Below, in pieces: positions 1 through 5,859 of a DNA stretch of 5,859 nucleotides; position 1 is the first letter of the stretch, and each line of letters begins with the position of its first letter. Both the position numbers and the translations under genes were made by a program. The notes under the pieces are model-generated. The model did not search any database, had not been told where the DNA came from, and was given only the letters and a program-made list of their open reading frames with translations. Origin of the DNA: Akkermansiaceae bacterium. Its GTDB lineage: Bacteria; Verrucomicrobiota; Verrucomicrobiia; Verrucomicrobiales; Akkermansiaceae. The stretch lies in assembly GCA_029288115.1 (NCBI GenBank), contig JARFPV010000255.1, positions 1 through 5,859 on the forward strand. Direction: 5' to 3'.

Positions 1-46
1 CACGTCACGGTGTTCGTCGGCAGCGTCAGATGTGTATAAGAGACAG
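1..46 (+). other. Illumina Nextera adapter and probable index (sequencing artefact)
   Basis: Positions 14-46 match the 33-nt Nextera Read 1 transposase adapter in full. Its last 19 bases (28-46, AGATGTGTATAAGAGACAG) are the Tn5 mosaic end. The 13 bases before it read CAC followed by GTCACGGTGT, which fits the last three bases of the P5 oligo (ending ACAC) plus a 10-nt i5 index; that split is inferred, whereas the adapter itself is directly recognisable. The layout is what an untrimmed read-through of a short insert leaves at a contig end. These bases are not chromosomal, are not a transposon in the organism, and should be removed before coordinates or translations are used. Confidence 0.97.
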
Positions 47-2060
47 GGTCTGCCTTCAGGCGTTTGTGTAGGTTTTCCAGAGTGAACTCGGCTCGGCGTT
101 CGTGAGTGGAGCGTGTTCCCAGCACCGCGCAGTGGGTATAGGGCGGATAGCCGAATTGTTTTCTAAACTCGAGTTCCTGATCGGCATAGCCGGGGAAATC
201 ATGGTGGCGCGCAAACTGGATCGATGGCGAGTGCGGTGTGAACGTCTGGATGATGACCTCGCCTTTGAGTTCCCCGCGTCCTGCCCGGCCTGCTACTTGT
301 GTTAGAAGCTGGAAGGTGCGCTCGCCTGCGCGGAAGTCGGGGACGTGCAGGCCAAGGTCGGCATTCAGCACTCCAACCAGAGTGACGTTGGGGAAATGAA
401 GTCCCTTGGCAATCATCTGGGTGCCGATGATGATGTCGATTTTCCGTTGGTGGAATTTTCTCAAGGTGTCGCGCAGGGCGTTCTTGCGTCGCATGGTGTC
501 GGTATCGATGCGTGCCACTCGTGCTTGCGGGAATACTTTTTCCAGCACTTCCTCAACCTGTTCAGTGCCGTATCCTTGGAACCGGATCGATGGATCTTGG
601 CACTCGGGGCATTTTTTGGGTGTGATTGCCTGGTGACCGCAGATGTGGCAGATCAGCCGTTGTTCAGACCGGTGATAGGTGAGCGGGAGGGCGCAGTGGC
701 GGCATTCACAGACGTGACCGCAGTTACCGCACTGCAGTGAGCGAGAGAAACCGCGTCGGTTCAGGAAAAGGATGACCTGCTCGCCCTCGTTGAGTTTTTT
801 CTCCATGTGACCACGCAGGGGGTCAGAGAGAATGGTAGGAGCGCCTTTGAATTTTTTGCCCTCAATACGCATGTCGATGATGCGAATGATCGGGAGTGAC
901 TGGCCGTCAGCTCGATCTTCCAGTGTGAGAAGCTCGTATTTTCCAGTCTCAGTATTGTGAAACGACTCGAGCGATGGGGTGGCGGATCCTAACAGGACGG
1001 CGCATTGCTCAAAGTGTCCGCGCAGTACTGCAAGGTCCCGGCCATGATAGCGCGGCGCGGTATCCTGCTTGTAGGAATTCTCGTGTTCCTCATCGACGAT
1101 GATGATGCCGAGATTGGTGAGGGGGGCAAACACCGCGCTGCGGGCGCCGATGACCACCCGGGCTTCGCCGTTGCGGATGCGGTGCCACTCGTCGTAGCGT
1201 TCGCCCTGGGATAGGTTCGAGTGCAGCACGGCGACTTGTTCCTGGATTGAGGCAAAGCGTGATTTGAACCGCTGCACCGTCTGTGGCGTGAGTGAAATCT
1301 CTGGCAGCATGACCAGCACGCTCTTGCCGGCATCGAGGCAGCGTTGGGCAGCTTGCAGATAGACCTCGGTTTTTCCCGATCCGGTGACGCCGTGCATCAG
1401 CATCGGCTTTTCGGGTTTTTCGATTTGTTTCAGGATGCTGTCCATGGCAACCGCCTGCCCTTCATTGAGTGAAAGCGGTTGGTCTTCCAGGAACTCCTCA
1501 CCCTCGTCGGGGTCTCGCCTGACAGCTTCATTCTCCAGCGTGACGTAGCCGTTTTTTTCCAATGCCTTTACGGATGCCGTGACCGATCCGCCACCTAGAT
1601 CCTTTAATGACATGTGACCACCTGCCGCTTCTAACATGGCAAGGATGAGATGCTGGCGAGGCGCTCGTTTTGATAATTTTTCCAACGTTTCCTCGTCGGG
1701 TTTTTCCGCCAACTTGACCACCTTGCGTGTTTTTTCCGAATGCGCTTCCTGCCGCACCGCCTCGGGTAGTAGTGCACGCATCACCAGCTCCATCGGGCTG
1801 CCATAGTAGTCGGCTATCCATTTGCCGAGCTCCATGAGCTTTGGTGTGATCAGCGGTTCGGGATCGATCAATTCCGCGATGTCACGCAGCGTGAACTTGG
1901 TCGGCATTTCCTCGGTGATATCGAGAATAGTGCCCGTTGAATTCCGGTTACGTAGAGGGATTTTAACCCGGCACCCAGTACGCGCGTCCATGCCTTCCGG
2001 AATGGCGTAATCAAACACCAGCTCGGAGGGGCCGTCGATCAGGACGCGGGCTGCAGGCAT
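47..2060 (-). CDS. priA: Primosomal protein N' (replication restart helicase PriA), 3' end missing
   Basis: PriA is a superfamily 2 3'-to-5' DNA helicase that recognises stalled or collapsed forks and reloads the replisome. It starts at ATG 2060; an in-frame TAA 12 nt upstream with no other start codon between fixes this choice. A GGAG at 2078-2075 is too distant (14 nt) to be a convincing ribosome binding site. The N-terminal 3'-DNA-binding domain covers roughly residues 1-100. Walker A GVTGSGKT is at 224-231 (Lys230), and the DEEH box is at 323-326, followed by the PriA-typical ENSYKQD. The zinc-binding insertion has eight cysteines: C444, C447, C453, C456, C471, C474, C484 and C487. GTQMIAKG is at 546-553 and QVAGRAGR at 588-595. 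The last complete genuine codon is Asp671. PriA proteins usually have about 730-830 residues, so some 60-150 C-terminal residues are lost at the contig end. I saw no frameshift. The gene is divergent from the sigma operon. Confidence 0.97.
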
Positions 2061-2075
2061 GGATGGGTTTTAAAC

Positions 2076-2103
2076 TCCAAGATCTAAACGCCAAATACCA
2101 AAT
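2076..2103 (+). repeat. Near-direct repeat, copy 1 (upstream of sigma gene)
   Basis: This 28-nt stretch in the priA/sigma divergent region is 24/28 identical to 2692-2719, downstream of the sigma gene. It contains a perfect 12-mer shared by both copies (CCAAATACCAAA, 2091-2102) and a shared TCCAAGAT at its left edge. A partial internal echo (TAAACTCCAA at 2071, TAAACGCCAA at 2085) shows the A/C-rich motif tends to recur. Its function is unknown. It could be a short dispersed intergenic repeat, a regulator site or a low-complexity coincidence. Confidence 0.5.
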
Positions 2104-2104
2104 C

Positions 2105-2131
2105 GGAAATTTCTTCTAAAAACCTGTCACA
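2105..2131 (+). promoter_or_regulatory. Candidate ECF-type promoter of the sigma-vWA operon
   Basis: The 106-bp divergent gap must hold the promoters of both priA and the sigma operon. Two ECF-like readings are possible on the plus strand. In the first, GGAAAT (2105-2110) is a -35 with GTCA (2126-2129) as -10 after 15 nt. In the second, TGTCACA (2125-2131) is the -35, resembling the element known for ECF41-type sigmas, but no good CGTC-type -10 follows at 16 nt. Either would put the transcript start close to the ATG at 2167. Autoregulation is common for ECF sigma factors, but neither reading is a clean consensus match. I could not identify a credible promoter for priA. Confidence 0.28.
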
Positions 2132-2153
2132 AATCCTCGCCCTGATGCCAAGT

Positions 2154-2161
2154 GGGGGTGA
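2154..2161 (+). promoter_or_regulatory. Ribosome binding site that sets the sigma factor start
   Basis: GGGGGTGA can pair with the full anti-Shine-Dalgarno sequence, with one G-U wobble relative to GGAGGTGA. It lies 5 nt before ATG 2167. It overlaps the alternative GTG starts at 2152 and 2158, which therefore cannot use it and have no comparable site upstream. Confidence 0.7.
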
Positions 2162-2166
2162 AGATT

Positions 2167-2703
2167 ATGCAAGCTGTGGAAAAAATACCAACGAACCAAC
2201 CCGCTGACCGCAAGGCGTTCAGCGTTCTTGCCAAAGAGCACCATCGGAGTCTGCTCGCCTATGCGCAGGCGCTGACCAAGGAATCGCATACCTCACGAGA
2301 CATCGTGCAGGATGCCTTTGTGGTGGCGTGGCGCAATCTGGAAACCTTCGACGTGACCCGGGACTTTGGATCCTGGATGCGGGGGATCGTTCGTAACAAA
2401 TGGCGTGAGAGCCTGAGGAAAAGTGCGAGGCAGGTTGCTGTCGATGACGATGTACTTGAGTGCCTCGAAGCAGATGCCCGTCAGTGGGATGGCTTGCGTG
2501 ACCAGGGTGGGGTGTTTAACCGACTCGAAAAGTGCCTCAAGAAGCTTCCTGAGAGCCTCGCCGAGGCGGTGAAGGCATTTTACTACGATGAATTAAGCGG
2601 TGAGGAAGCCGCCAATGTGTTGCATGTGCAGAGTGCCACCCTGCGTAAGCGGTTAGAGCGGGCGCGGGGTGGCTTGCGTGATTGCTTAAGTTCCAAGATT
2701 TAA
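2167..2703 (+). CDS. ECF-type RNA polymerase sigma factor (sigma-70 family)
   Basis: This is a 178-residue sigma factor with only regions 2 and 4, the minimal ECF architecture, which directs core RNA polymerase to a dedicated promoter set. Region 2 spans about residues 18-85, with the core-binding and -10-melting stretch DIVQDAFVVAW near 45-55 and GSWMRGIVRNKWRES near 68-82. A linker follows, then region 4 at about 125-175. Its helix-turn-helix lies in GEEAANVLHVQSATLRKRLERAR (read as GEEAANVLHV then QSATLRKRLERAR), the part that reads the -35 element. ATG 2167 is preferred over GTG 2152 because a strong ribosome binding site (2154-2161) sits 5 nt before it. The gene is followed after 24 bp by the vWA gene on the same strand, so they are probably cotranscribed. 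It resembles the short sigma factors abundant in Planctomycetes and Verrucomicrobia. There is no C-terminal extension, so any control probably comes from a separate partner; the stimulus and regulon cannot be read from the sequence. Confidence 0.93.
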   Translation: MQAVEKIPTNQPADRKAFSVLAKEHHRSLLAYAQALTKESHTSRDIVQDAFVVAWRNLETFDVTRDFGSWMRGIVRNKWRESLRKSARQVAVDDDVLECLEADARQWDGLRDQGGVFNRLEKCLKKLPESLAEAVKAFYYDELSGEEAANVLHVQSATLRKRLERARGGLRDCLSSKI

Positions 2704-2719
2704 AACCCAAATACCAAAA
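2692..2719 (+). repeat. Near-direct repeat, copy 2 (sigma gene 3' end and intergenic gap)
   Basis: This second copy of the 28-nt near-repeat (24/28 identical to 2076-2103) starts in the last three sense codons of the sigma gene, runs through its TAA stop, and fills most of the 24-nt gap to the vWA start. The perfect 12-mer CCAAATACCAAA lies at 2707-2718. Together the two copies bracket the sigma reading frame in direct orientation. Confidence 0.5.
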
Positions 2720-2727
2720 TAATACTC

Positions 2728-4956
2728 ATGAAAAACGAAGATCAAATGATAGACGCGTTACTAAAAGAGCACGCTCGAAACGGCAGCGGTGATGATGCCG
2801 AATTCCTGGAAACTCTGGACAAACGTCTCGATGAGGAAACGCGCGAAATAGCCATTGTAAAGCCTGATGGAAAGAGGCGTGGATACGGGATCGCTGCGGG
2901 GGTGGCTGCTGTGCTGACCTTGGGTGCGGCGAGTGTGCATTATTTCAGCAAAGACCGGGGTTTTGGTGATCAATTGGCGATGAATGATTCCGCTTCGGCG
3001 AGTCAGCAAGAGTCACGGTTGAAGGTGTCTGATGATCCTCAGTTTGGTCAGCCCATTGCCGTTCCCAGTGAAACTCAACGAGGAAATGACGCACCAAAGG
3101 ATGACAGCGTTCATTCGAAGGAAGGAGCACCGCCCGCGACCGTATCACCGGTTCCCGTGATTCCACGTAAACACAAACCTCGACCTGTTGCTGCGGCCAG
3201 GCCTGGGGATGTCAAAGATGCAGATACTCCGGGGCTGCCGACAGGAGGGCTCTCGTTGCCCGAACCCCTCACGGGTGTCGTTGTCCCAGAAGTTGATGCG
3301 GAGGACATACAGAGACAACGCCTGAGAGTAGAAGGTGCGGAAAGAGAGTCAGCTTTTCAAAAACCATTACCCAAAGGCGTAAGCAAAAAAACCGACGCTG
3401 CCAGACCGGGGGTTGTCGCAGGAAGATCAGCAATGCCATTGTCGTTAGATGGTGGTACTGGGAGGCTGCGGGAGCCACACGTTCATCTTGAACGTAGGCA
3501 TGACAACTCCGTGCCCGTCTCTGGTAATCGTTACGGTGCCCTAACCGACAACACGTTCAAGTCTCCATGGAAAGACCCGCTGTCGACATTTTCCGTGGAT
3601 GTGGACACCGCTTCCTACACGAACGTCCGCCGTATGATCCAGAGTGGTCAGGCCATTCCCAAGGATGCCGTGCGGATTGAGGAAATGATTAACTACTTTT
3701 CCTACAATTACCGGCAACCGGAAGGGAAGCACCCGTTCTCTGTGAATGTGGAGACAGCATCCTGCCCATGGAATGAAAAGCACCGACTCGTCAAGGTGGG
3801 GCTCAAGGGTAAGGACATCGTTCGCGAGCAACGCCCTGCCGCAAACCTCGTGTTCCTTCTCGATGTTTCCGGTTCCATGAATAGCCAGGACAAACTGCCG
3901 CTGCTCGTCGAGTCGATGAAGATTCTGCTCAAGGAATTGAATGCTGACGACTCTGTTAGTATTGTCGTCTATGCAGGTGCCCAGGGCCTAGCGTTGCCTC
4001 CTACTTACGTCAACGCTGAAGGGCGCCAAACAATCCTCAAGTCACTCGAAAGCATGCGCTCCGGTGGTTCAACGAATGGTGGAGCTGGGATCACACTCGC
4101 CTACAAAATGGCGAAAAAGCACTTCGTCAAAGGTGGAATCAACCGCGTGATTCTGGGCACGGATGGCGACTTCAATGTGGGTGTCACTGGCGACGAATCA
4201 CTTGTGTCCATGGTTGAGCGCCAGGCGAAGAGTGGAGTGTTCCTCAGCGTGCTTGGTTTCGGTCAGGGTAACCTCAACGATTCCATGTTAGAAAAAATCA
4301 CCAACAAGGGAAATGGTAACTATTCCTACATCGATAGTCTGCGCGAGGGCCGTAAGGTGTTTCTTGACGACATGATGGGCAACATGGTGACCATTGCCAA
4401 GGATGTGAAAATCCAGATCGAATTCAACCCAGCGAAGGTCAGCAGTTACCGTTTGATCGGATACGCTAATAGGATGCTCAAAAAAGAGGACTTCAAGAAC
4501 AAGCTGATTGATGCCGGGGAAATCGGAGCAGGTCACACAGTCACGGCTCTATACGAAGTTATCCCGGGCAATGCAGCCGAGGCCCCTCCTGAGGTTGACG
4601 GTTTGAAGTATCAGAAAAACAAACCTCAACCCAAACCCGTTGGACGCGAGGTGGTGGATAGCCCGGAAATGATGACGGTCAAACTCGCCTACAAGCAGCC
4701 GGAGGCAACCAAACAAACCGAGAGCACTTACTTCAATACGGCCGTGATCGACGGCGAGAAGGCATGGTCGCAGGCAAGTGACGACTTCAAGTTCAGCTCC
4801 GGTGTAGCACTCTTCGGAATGCTTCAGCGCCAGAGCGAGCATGCAGGGCAGGGGAACTACGCTCTGGTCCGCAAGCTTGCCGAGCAAGGTCGTGGCGAGG
4901 ATGAAAAAGGCCACCGCACGGAGTTCTCTGACCTTGTGAGAAAAGTGGCGAAGTAG
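2728..4956 (+). CDS. Membrane-anchored von Willebrand factor A domain protein with DUF3520 (YfbK-like)
   Basis: This 742-residue protein has a single predicted membrane span. Residues 1-51 are charged and probably cytosolic, residues about 52-73 form a hydrophobic Ala/Gly/Val/Leu helix, and the rest would lie outside the membrane. Residues about 75-265 are a Pro/Lys/Ser-rich, probably disordered linker. The YfbK-type N-terminal conserved region starts around NRYGALTDNTF (from 267) and runs to about 365. The vWA domain (about 370-545) has an intact metal-ion-dependent adhesion site: DVSGS at 379-383, Thr449 in GGSTNGG, and Asp479 in TDGDFN. The remaining C-terminal part matches the DUF3520 type, ending in DLVRKVAK. 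Intact MIDAS residues suggest Mg-dependent binding of a protein ligand, which is not identified. E. coli YfbK is shorter (about 575 residues); much of the excess is the linker. The start has no Shine-Dalgarno sequence, only an A-rich leader, and the 24-bp gap from the sigma gene suggests one transcript. The topology would suit a sensor or anti-sigma-like partner, but the N-terminus shows no zinc-binding HxxxCxxC anti-sigma motif, so that role is speculative. Confidence 0.94.
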   Translation: MKNEDQMIDALLKEHARNGSGDDAEFLETLDKRLDEETREIAIVKPDGKRRGYGIAAGVAAVLTLGAASVHYFSKDRGFGDQLAMNDSASASQQESRLKVSDDPQFGQPIAVPSETQRGNDAPKDDSVHSKEGAPPATVSPVPVIPRKHKPRPVAAARPGDVKDADTPGLPTGGLSLPEPLTGVVVPEVDAEDIQRQRLRVEGAERESAFQKPLPKGVSKKTDAARPGVVAGRSAMPLSLDGGTGRLREPHVHLERRHDNSVPVSGNRYGALTDNTFKSPWKDPLSTFSVDVDTASYTNVRRMIQSGQAIPKDAVRIEEMINYFSYNYRQPEGKHPFSVNVETASCPWNEKHRLVKVGLKGKDIVREQRPAANLVFLLDVSGSMNSQDKLPLLVESMKILLKELNADDSVSIVVYAGAQGLALPPTYVNAEGRQTILKSLESMRSGGSTNGGAGITLAYKMAKKHFVKGGINRVILGTDGDFNVGVTGDESLVSMVERQAKSGVFLSVLGFGQGNLNDSMLEKITNKGNGNYSYIDSLREGRKVFLDDMMGNMVTIAKDVKIQIEFNPAKVSSYRLIGYANRMLKKEDFKNKLIDAGEIGAGHTVTALYEVIPGNAAEAPPEVDGLKYQKNKPQPKPVGREVVDSPEMMTVKLAYKQPEATKQTESTYFNTAVIDGEKAWSQASDDFKFSSGVALFGMLQRQSEHAGQGNYALVRKLAEQGRGEDEKGHRTEFSDLVRKVAK

Positions 4957-4961
4957 GAAGT

Positions 4962-4990
4962 CCGGTAGGGCGGATTGGCCTCAATCCGCC
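4962..4990 (+). repeat. REP-like unit 1
   Basis: CCGGTAG is followed by a 9-bp perfect stem: GGCGGATTG (4969-4977), loop GCCT (4978-4981), CAATCCGCC (4982-4990). It is 24/29 identical to the reverse complement of unit 2. It begins 6 nt after the vWA stop codon. Confidence 0.82.
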
Positions 4991-5022
4991 GTTATCCAAA
5001 TGACCGTGAACTGTGTATCTCA

Positions 5023-5051
5023 GGCGCGTTGAGGCCAACGCGCTCTACCGG
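5023..5051 (-). repeat. REP-like unit 2 (inverted copy)
   Basis: Read on the minus strand this is CCGGTAG followed by A and an 8-bp stem, GCGCGTTG, loop GCCT, CAACGCGC. On the plus strand the stem is 5024-5031 paired with 5036-5043. Relative to unit 1, two adjacent stem pairs are changed on both sides (GA/TC to CG/CG), so pairing is kept. The basal pair of unit 1 is an A-C mismatch here. It ends 3 nt before the cls stop codon. Confidence 0.82.
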
Positions 5052-5054
5052 GGA

Positions 5055-5859
5055 TCACAGCCTCCGAATCAAAAAACACCCGACCTTGGCGGCGAGCAAT
5101 CGCCACCAGGGTCGTTTGATTTTCCAGTCGTTGCCGACTTTTTCAGAAAGCATCAAATCATTTTCCCACTGTCGGTTCAGTTCGGCCACGGTGCGGGTGT
5201 CGAATGCCACGAGTGCGACTTCGCGGTTCATTAGCACGGAGACGAAGTCAAAGTTGCTTGATCCGATCACCGCGATCTCATTATCCACCACCATGGTCTT
5301 AGCGTGCAGGACAGGACCAAGGTATTCGATCAGCCTGACACCTTTCGCCAGCATTTTTTGATAAAGCCCCTCACGTAAATAATCGACGATTTTTACATCC
5401 GAATCTCGCGGCAGTAACATGGAAACATTCACACCTCGTTCCCGCGCACTGTAAACGGCGCGTCGCAATCGTTTTGGCGGCACAAAGTAAGACATCGTCA
5501 TTCGCACCGATTCCTGAGCTTGTGCGAGATGCACGGAGAAGAGTCTCCTGATCTCTTTACGGTTACCGAATCCCTCGCTTCCGATCACGATGCAGCGGCA
5601 GCCACCGGTATGGCCCGGACCCGGTTCGGGGTGTGGCTTTTTCTCCGCATCATCCAGCGGGCTGGGCTGGGGTCGGTGAAAGATGCGTTCTTTGGTCGCA
5701 TACTCCCAGCTCGTGATAAACAGGTCGTTCAGGTGATTGGCAGCGGGGCCGTCCACCCGACATTGGGTATCGCGCCATGCGGAATCACCGCTGTGTTTTT
5801 CCGACCATTCGTCAGAAATATTCATCCCGCCCGTAAAGCCTGTTACCCCGTCAATGACG
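5055..5859 (-). CDS. cls: Cardiolipin synthase (phospholipase D family), 5' part missing
   Basis: This bacterial PLD-type cardiolipin synthase would condense two phosphatidylglycerol molecules into cardiolipin plus glycerol at the cytoplasmic membrane. About 267 C-terminal residues are visible. The frame stays open to the window edge, so the Met at 5825 is internal: the residues across it, VIDGVTGFTGGMNISDEW, form the second half of the first HKD motif (Asp at 5852-5850, then six residues, Gly-Gly-x-Asn). The His and Lys of that motif lie just outside the window. The second HKD motif is complete: HAKTMVVD with His at 5306-5304, followed by GSSN. SYFVPP, RGVNVSMLLP and the C-terminal RPWWRLL are typical of Cls. 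Family members usually have about 400-480 residues, so the missing part should hold the N-terminal membrane segments and the start of the first PLD domain. The gene is convergent with the vWA gene; no functional link is apparent. Another PLD-family lipid transferase is the main alternative. Confidence 0.92.
   Translation of the reverse strand, partial: VIDGVTGFTGGMNISDEWSEKHSGDSAWRDTQCRVDGPAANHLNDLFITSWEYATKERIFHRPQPSPLDDAEKKPHPEPGPGHTGGCRCIVIGSEGFGNRKEIRRLFSVHLAQAQESVRMTMSYFVPPKRLRRAVYSARERGVNVSMLLPRDSDVKIVDYLREGLYQKMLAKGVRLIEYLGPVLHAKTMVVDNEIAVIGSSNFDFVSVLMNREVALVAFDTRTVAELNRQWENDLMLSEKVGNDWKIKRPWWRLLAAKVGCFLIRRL

Larger units (their letters stand above)
4962..5051. repeat. REP/BIME-like element: two inverted GTAG-hairpin units
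   Basis: This 90-bp element fills the gap between two convergent genes. Its ends are perfect 7-bp inverted repeats (CCGGTAG at 4962-4968, CTACCGG at 5045-5051). Inside are two hairpin units in opposite orientation, separated by about 32 bp. Each has a GTAG tetranucleotide next to the foot of its hairpin, the hallmark of REP sequences mobilised by REP-associated tyrosine transposases (RAYT/TnpA-REP). No such transposase lies in the window. Neither hairpin is followed by a T-run in either direction, so it is not a standard intrinsic terminator, although it may still protect or end the two converging transcripts. Confidence 0.85.

Noticed and set aside
28..46. Tn5-type mosaic end suggesting a real transposon
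   Set aside because: It is embedded in the exact Nextera library adapter at the contig terminus, with no transposase and no continuation, so it is a sequencing artefact.
345..740. Plus-strand open frame of 131 codons, and others at 102-305, 406-636 and 1005-1214
   Set aside because: All lie antisense to priA, whose minus-strand frame encodes every expected helicase and zinc motif. Their products show no recognisable domain.
989..1821. Minus-strand frames at 989-1333 and 1528-1821
   Set aside because: They are on the same strand as priA but in a different frame, and the compositions are typical of out-of-frame reading.
2152..2166. GTG 2152 (or GTG 2158) as the start of the sigma factor
   Set aside because: Both overlap the strong ribosome binding site 2154-2161 that serves ATG 2167, and neither has its own site upstream.
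2761..4914. Many minus-strand frames opposite the vWA gene (up to 121 codons)
   Set aside because: They are antisense shadows of a long, clearly conserved coding region and have no start context or domain support.
4957..5054. Intrinsic rho-independent terminator pair between the convergent genes
   Set aside because: The hairpins are strong, but neither has a following T-run in either direction. The GTAG plus inverted-unit layout fits a REP/BIME better, though it may still affect transcript ends.
4975..5361. Plus-strand open frames at 4975-5361 and 5013-5234
   Set aside because: They start in or run through the REP element and then antisense to the conserved second HKD region of cls.

Overview
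This 5.9 kb window is the end of a contig. It carries four protein genes: two partial genes at the edges and a complete two-gene operon between them. The organism looks like a Verrucomicrobiota member or a close PVC relative. This rests on the pairing of a short ECF sigma factor with a single-span vWA/DUF3520 (YfbK-like) protein and on the overall character of the proteins; it is a recollection of family context, not a database result. There are no RNA genes, CRISPR arrays or complete insertion sequences.

Left end (1-46): this is not genomic DNA. It is a complete 33-nt Illumina Nextera Read 1 adapter (14-46, including the 19-bp Tn5 mosaic end), preceded by 13 bases that fit the end of the P5 oligo plus a 10-nt index. 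Genomic sequence starts at 47, inside priA (minus strand, 47-2060), which encodes the replication-restart helicase PriA. Its first 671 residues are present with Walker A, DEEH, eight zinc cysteines and the late helicase motifs; the C-terminus is lost at the adapter.

Middle (2061-4956): a divergent intergenic region of about 106 bp carries the probable sigma-operon promoter and one copy of a 28-nt near-repeat. It is followed by an ECF-type sigma factor (2167-2703) and, 24 bp later with the second repeat copy in the gap, by a 742-residue membrane-anchored vWA protein with DUF3520 (2728-4956). The pair looks like a cell-envelope signalling unit in which the vWA protein may act on the sigma factor, but this partnership is inferred only from gene order and topology.

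Right end (4957-5859): the convergent gap (4957-5054) is almost filled by a 90-bp REP/BIME-like element. It consists of two inverted GTAG-plus-hairpin units whose stems differ by compensatory base-pair changes. Beyond it, on the minus strand, is the C-terminal part of a phospholipase D-type cardiolipin synthase (5055 to beyond 5859); its first HKD motif is cut by the window edge. No stretch above 300 bp lacks a gene.
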